Below are positions 59,618-61,113 of a stretch of 61,113 bases of DNA, one piece after another (the first letter of the stretch is position 1; each line of letters starts with the position of its first letter). The stretch is taken from contig JAIKXV010000052.1 of NCBI GenBank assembly GCA_024683935.1, positions 1 through 61,113 on the forward strand. The letters run 5' to 3'. Origin of the DNA: Lachnospiraceae bacterium (GTDB lineage: Bacteria; Bacillota_A; Clostridia; Lachnospirales; Lachnospiraceae). Position numbers and translations under genes: made by a program. The notes below the pieces were generated by a model that was given only the letters and a program-made list of their open reading frames with translations, searched no databases and had not been told where the DNA came from.

Positions 59618-61113
59618 TCATTTTTTCTTTGTCTCCCGGATGGCTTTTTTCATATTCAGATCTGGGATTATTTCATAGTCGGTTCTGAATCCGCTTACGG
59701 CATGTAGGTCATCGGTTAGATCCGTGCGTGTATATGCGGGGTTGTATCCCAGCTTTTCCCCGGGACGGTAAAGATTCATGTCACGGAGCGTTTGGATTAT
59801 CTCTTCAACCGTATACTTTTCATCAAGCTTCTTTTCAAGTATCCGGTATGTAAACAGAGAGATAAAGCATGTGAGGAAATGGGCTTTTATACGGTCCTCT
59901 CTCTGCAGGTAAACCGGACGGGCCTTGAATTCCGTTTTCATGATCCGGAAGCATTCCTCAATTTCCCATCTTTTTCTGTTTATCCTGATTATTTCGTCAA
60001 TACCCATATCCTCAAGATTTGTACATACAGCATAGAATCCATCATATCTTTCTTCTTCCTCTATCAGTGCTGTGTTTAGATACGGTACTTCTATGGTACA
60101 CACTTCGCCATCTCCGGTCATCGTATCCCTGGATATGAACCGGTGCGGATCGTTCTGGTTTTTGGGACGTTGTTTGTATTTGCCACTGGATATCATATCC
60201 TGGGCACGTTCAATCTGTCCCTGGCGGATGCGTCGCTGGTAGTTTTTGTATTTAAGGGAGAACGATACAATAAGATGCTGCTCAAGGGGCTTTGCACCTT
60301 TCCTTATCTTGCGTTCGGACAGGTCCTCTTTGATCCAGCGGTCTTTGTAGAACACGGCATCATAATAGATATCCTCATCCAGTTCGTTTATGTTGTATTC
60401 CCTGTTATCGCCTGTCAGATGCCACCCGTTAGGGTCAAGGGCGAACTCTTTCAGGTATTCAGGAAGCTGTCTTACTGACTGGGTTGTGATAAAGCTCCGC
60501 AGCCTTTCCCCACTTATTGTTTTGTCATTGAACTTCCGATTTGTTTTTGAGGACAGACCTGCATCCGTGCAGACTATTATCTGATCAAGACCGTAATCCC
60601 TGAGTATCTTTTTCTCCAAAGGCTTAAGGGTTGGTTGTTCATTCCTGTTTCCGGGATAAATATCAAAAGCAAGCGGTATTCCGTCATGGTCCATGAACAG
60701 TCCCATTCCGACAACGGGAAGGGGTTGGTGCTGTTTGCTCTTCCCGTACTTCCTGAGATCATCAGCTTCCTCCAGTTCAAAGTAATAGTTGGTGCAGTCA
60801 TAATAGAGAATGTCATTTCTGCGCTCTATAACCTTCTGGCTGTTTTTATAAAGCTCCGACTGTATGAAATCATTCTCCTCGGCAAGCACAGACAGGGCAC
60901 GGTAGACATCATGCAGTTCAAAAGAAGGCCCCTCAATGAATTTCGCCGCCTGTCTGTTTGAAGCAAGCTTGGACGATGGGTAGAGGATCCTGGTGTAAAC
61001 AAGCTTTGAGAGTATATCGTTAAGGTCATACTCAAAGAGATGCCGGGAACTTATCGTCTTACAGATCTTATCAAGACCAAGACTGTAATAGATCTTCTGC
61101 AGGAACAGGTATC
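59618..61113 (-). mobile_element. IS1634-type (IS4 superfamily) transposase, N-terminus outside the window
   Basis: The minus-strand frame is open from the window edge to the stop at 59618-59620, about 497 codons; a GTG at 60889 is not the true start because the frame continues upstream (YLFLQKIYYSLGLDK at the edge). DDE residues are Asp in YYDCTNYYFE, Asp in VCTDAGLSSKTNRK and Glu in the IS4-type motif RWEIEECFRIMKTEF. HAIGM-like PVVGMGLFMDHDGIPLAFDIYPGNRNE also fits. LTCFISLFTYRILEKKL ends the catalytic part. The element looks intact in this part, with no frameshift. The inner end of the IS is not resolved; the inverted repeat at 59429-59559 lies just beyond its 3' end. Confidence 0.9.

Overview
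The window looks like a chromosomal segment of a Lachnospiraceae-type Firmicute. The support is a mid-range base composition, the gene order rplU-prp-rpmA-obgE-nadD-yqeK-rsfS, the L27 N-terminal extension with its Prp protease, ylxM-ffh-rpsP-khpA-rimM-trmD, a one-chain pyruvate:ferredoxin oxidoreductase, a class B sortase, and strong AGGAGG-type ribosome binding sites. Family-level placement is inference.

Layout. 1-10 kb: end of an unknown gene, a PH-domain protein, nifJ, a secreted alanine-rich helical rod protein, a secreted DUF3048 protein convergent with a cell-wall amidase, and a lone FliD-like protein. 9.8-22 kb: rpmF, then plsX-acpP-rnc-smc-ftsY-ilvA (lipid, RNA, chromosome and protein-targeting housekeeping), then ylxM-ffh-rpsP-khpA-rimM-trmD. 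21.9-31.6 kb: a decayed gene, a subtilase, pta, and an operon of a GH3-family acyl-amide synthetase homologue, an amidohydrolase and a second subtilase. 31.6-43.6 kb: L21 leader and ribosome/GTPase operon, a PDZ-radical SAM (DUF512) protein, der-plsY, tRNA-Ala(CGC), metF, a lone receiver protein, a pseudouridine synthase and ligA. 43.6-57.4 kb: YfhO, an LtaS-like enzyme and metA on the minus strand; then a divergent arginase-fold protein, a membrane zinc-ribbon protein, sortase B, metH, ilvB, two tandem ilvN genes and ilvC. 57.4 kb to the end: a 600-base non-coding block, a cation efflux transporter, structured non-coding DNA, and a transposase of the IS1634 type that runs off the window.

The most unusual content is non-coding. 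(1) A family of about 140-220 base elements (15776-15913, 57381-57581, 57679-57900, fragment at 35589-35637) has a conserved core closed by about 30-bp arms. The arms differ completely in sequence between copies yet pair within each copy. All eight non-Watson-Crick arm pairs become G-U wobbles on one and the same element strand, although one copy is inverted relative to the others. This points to selection on an RNA structure. (2) A short repeat with core CATTCTGAGCGAAGCGAAG sits directly 5' of, and co-oriented with, six different genes; two copies carry an internal two-hairpin expansion. (3) Two hairpins of identical bulged architecture precede the tRNA, and a large multibranched hairpin lies beside the transposase. 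(4) The second ilvN gene has a near-consensus promoter placed so that its mRNA would be leaderless.

Metabolically the window covers pyruvate to acetyl-CoA and acetyl phosphate (nifJ, pta), branched-chain amino acids (ilvA, ilvB, two ilvN, ilvC) and methionine (metA, metF, metH). No complete phage, CRISPR array or rRNA operon is present.
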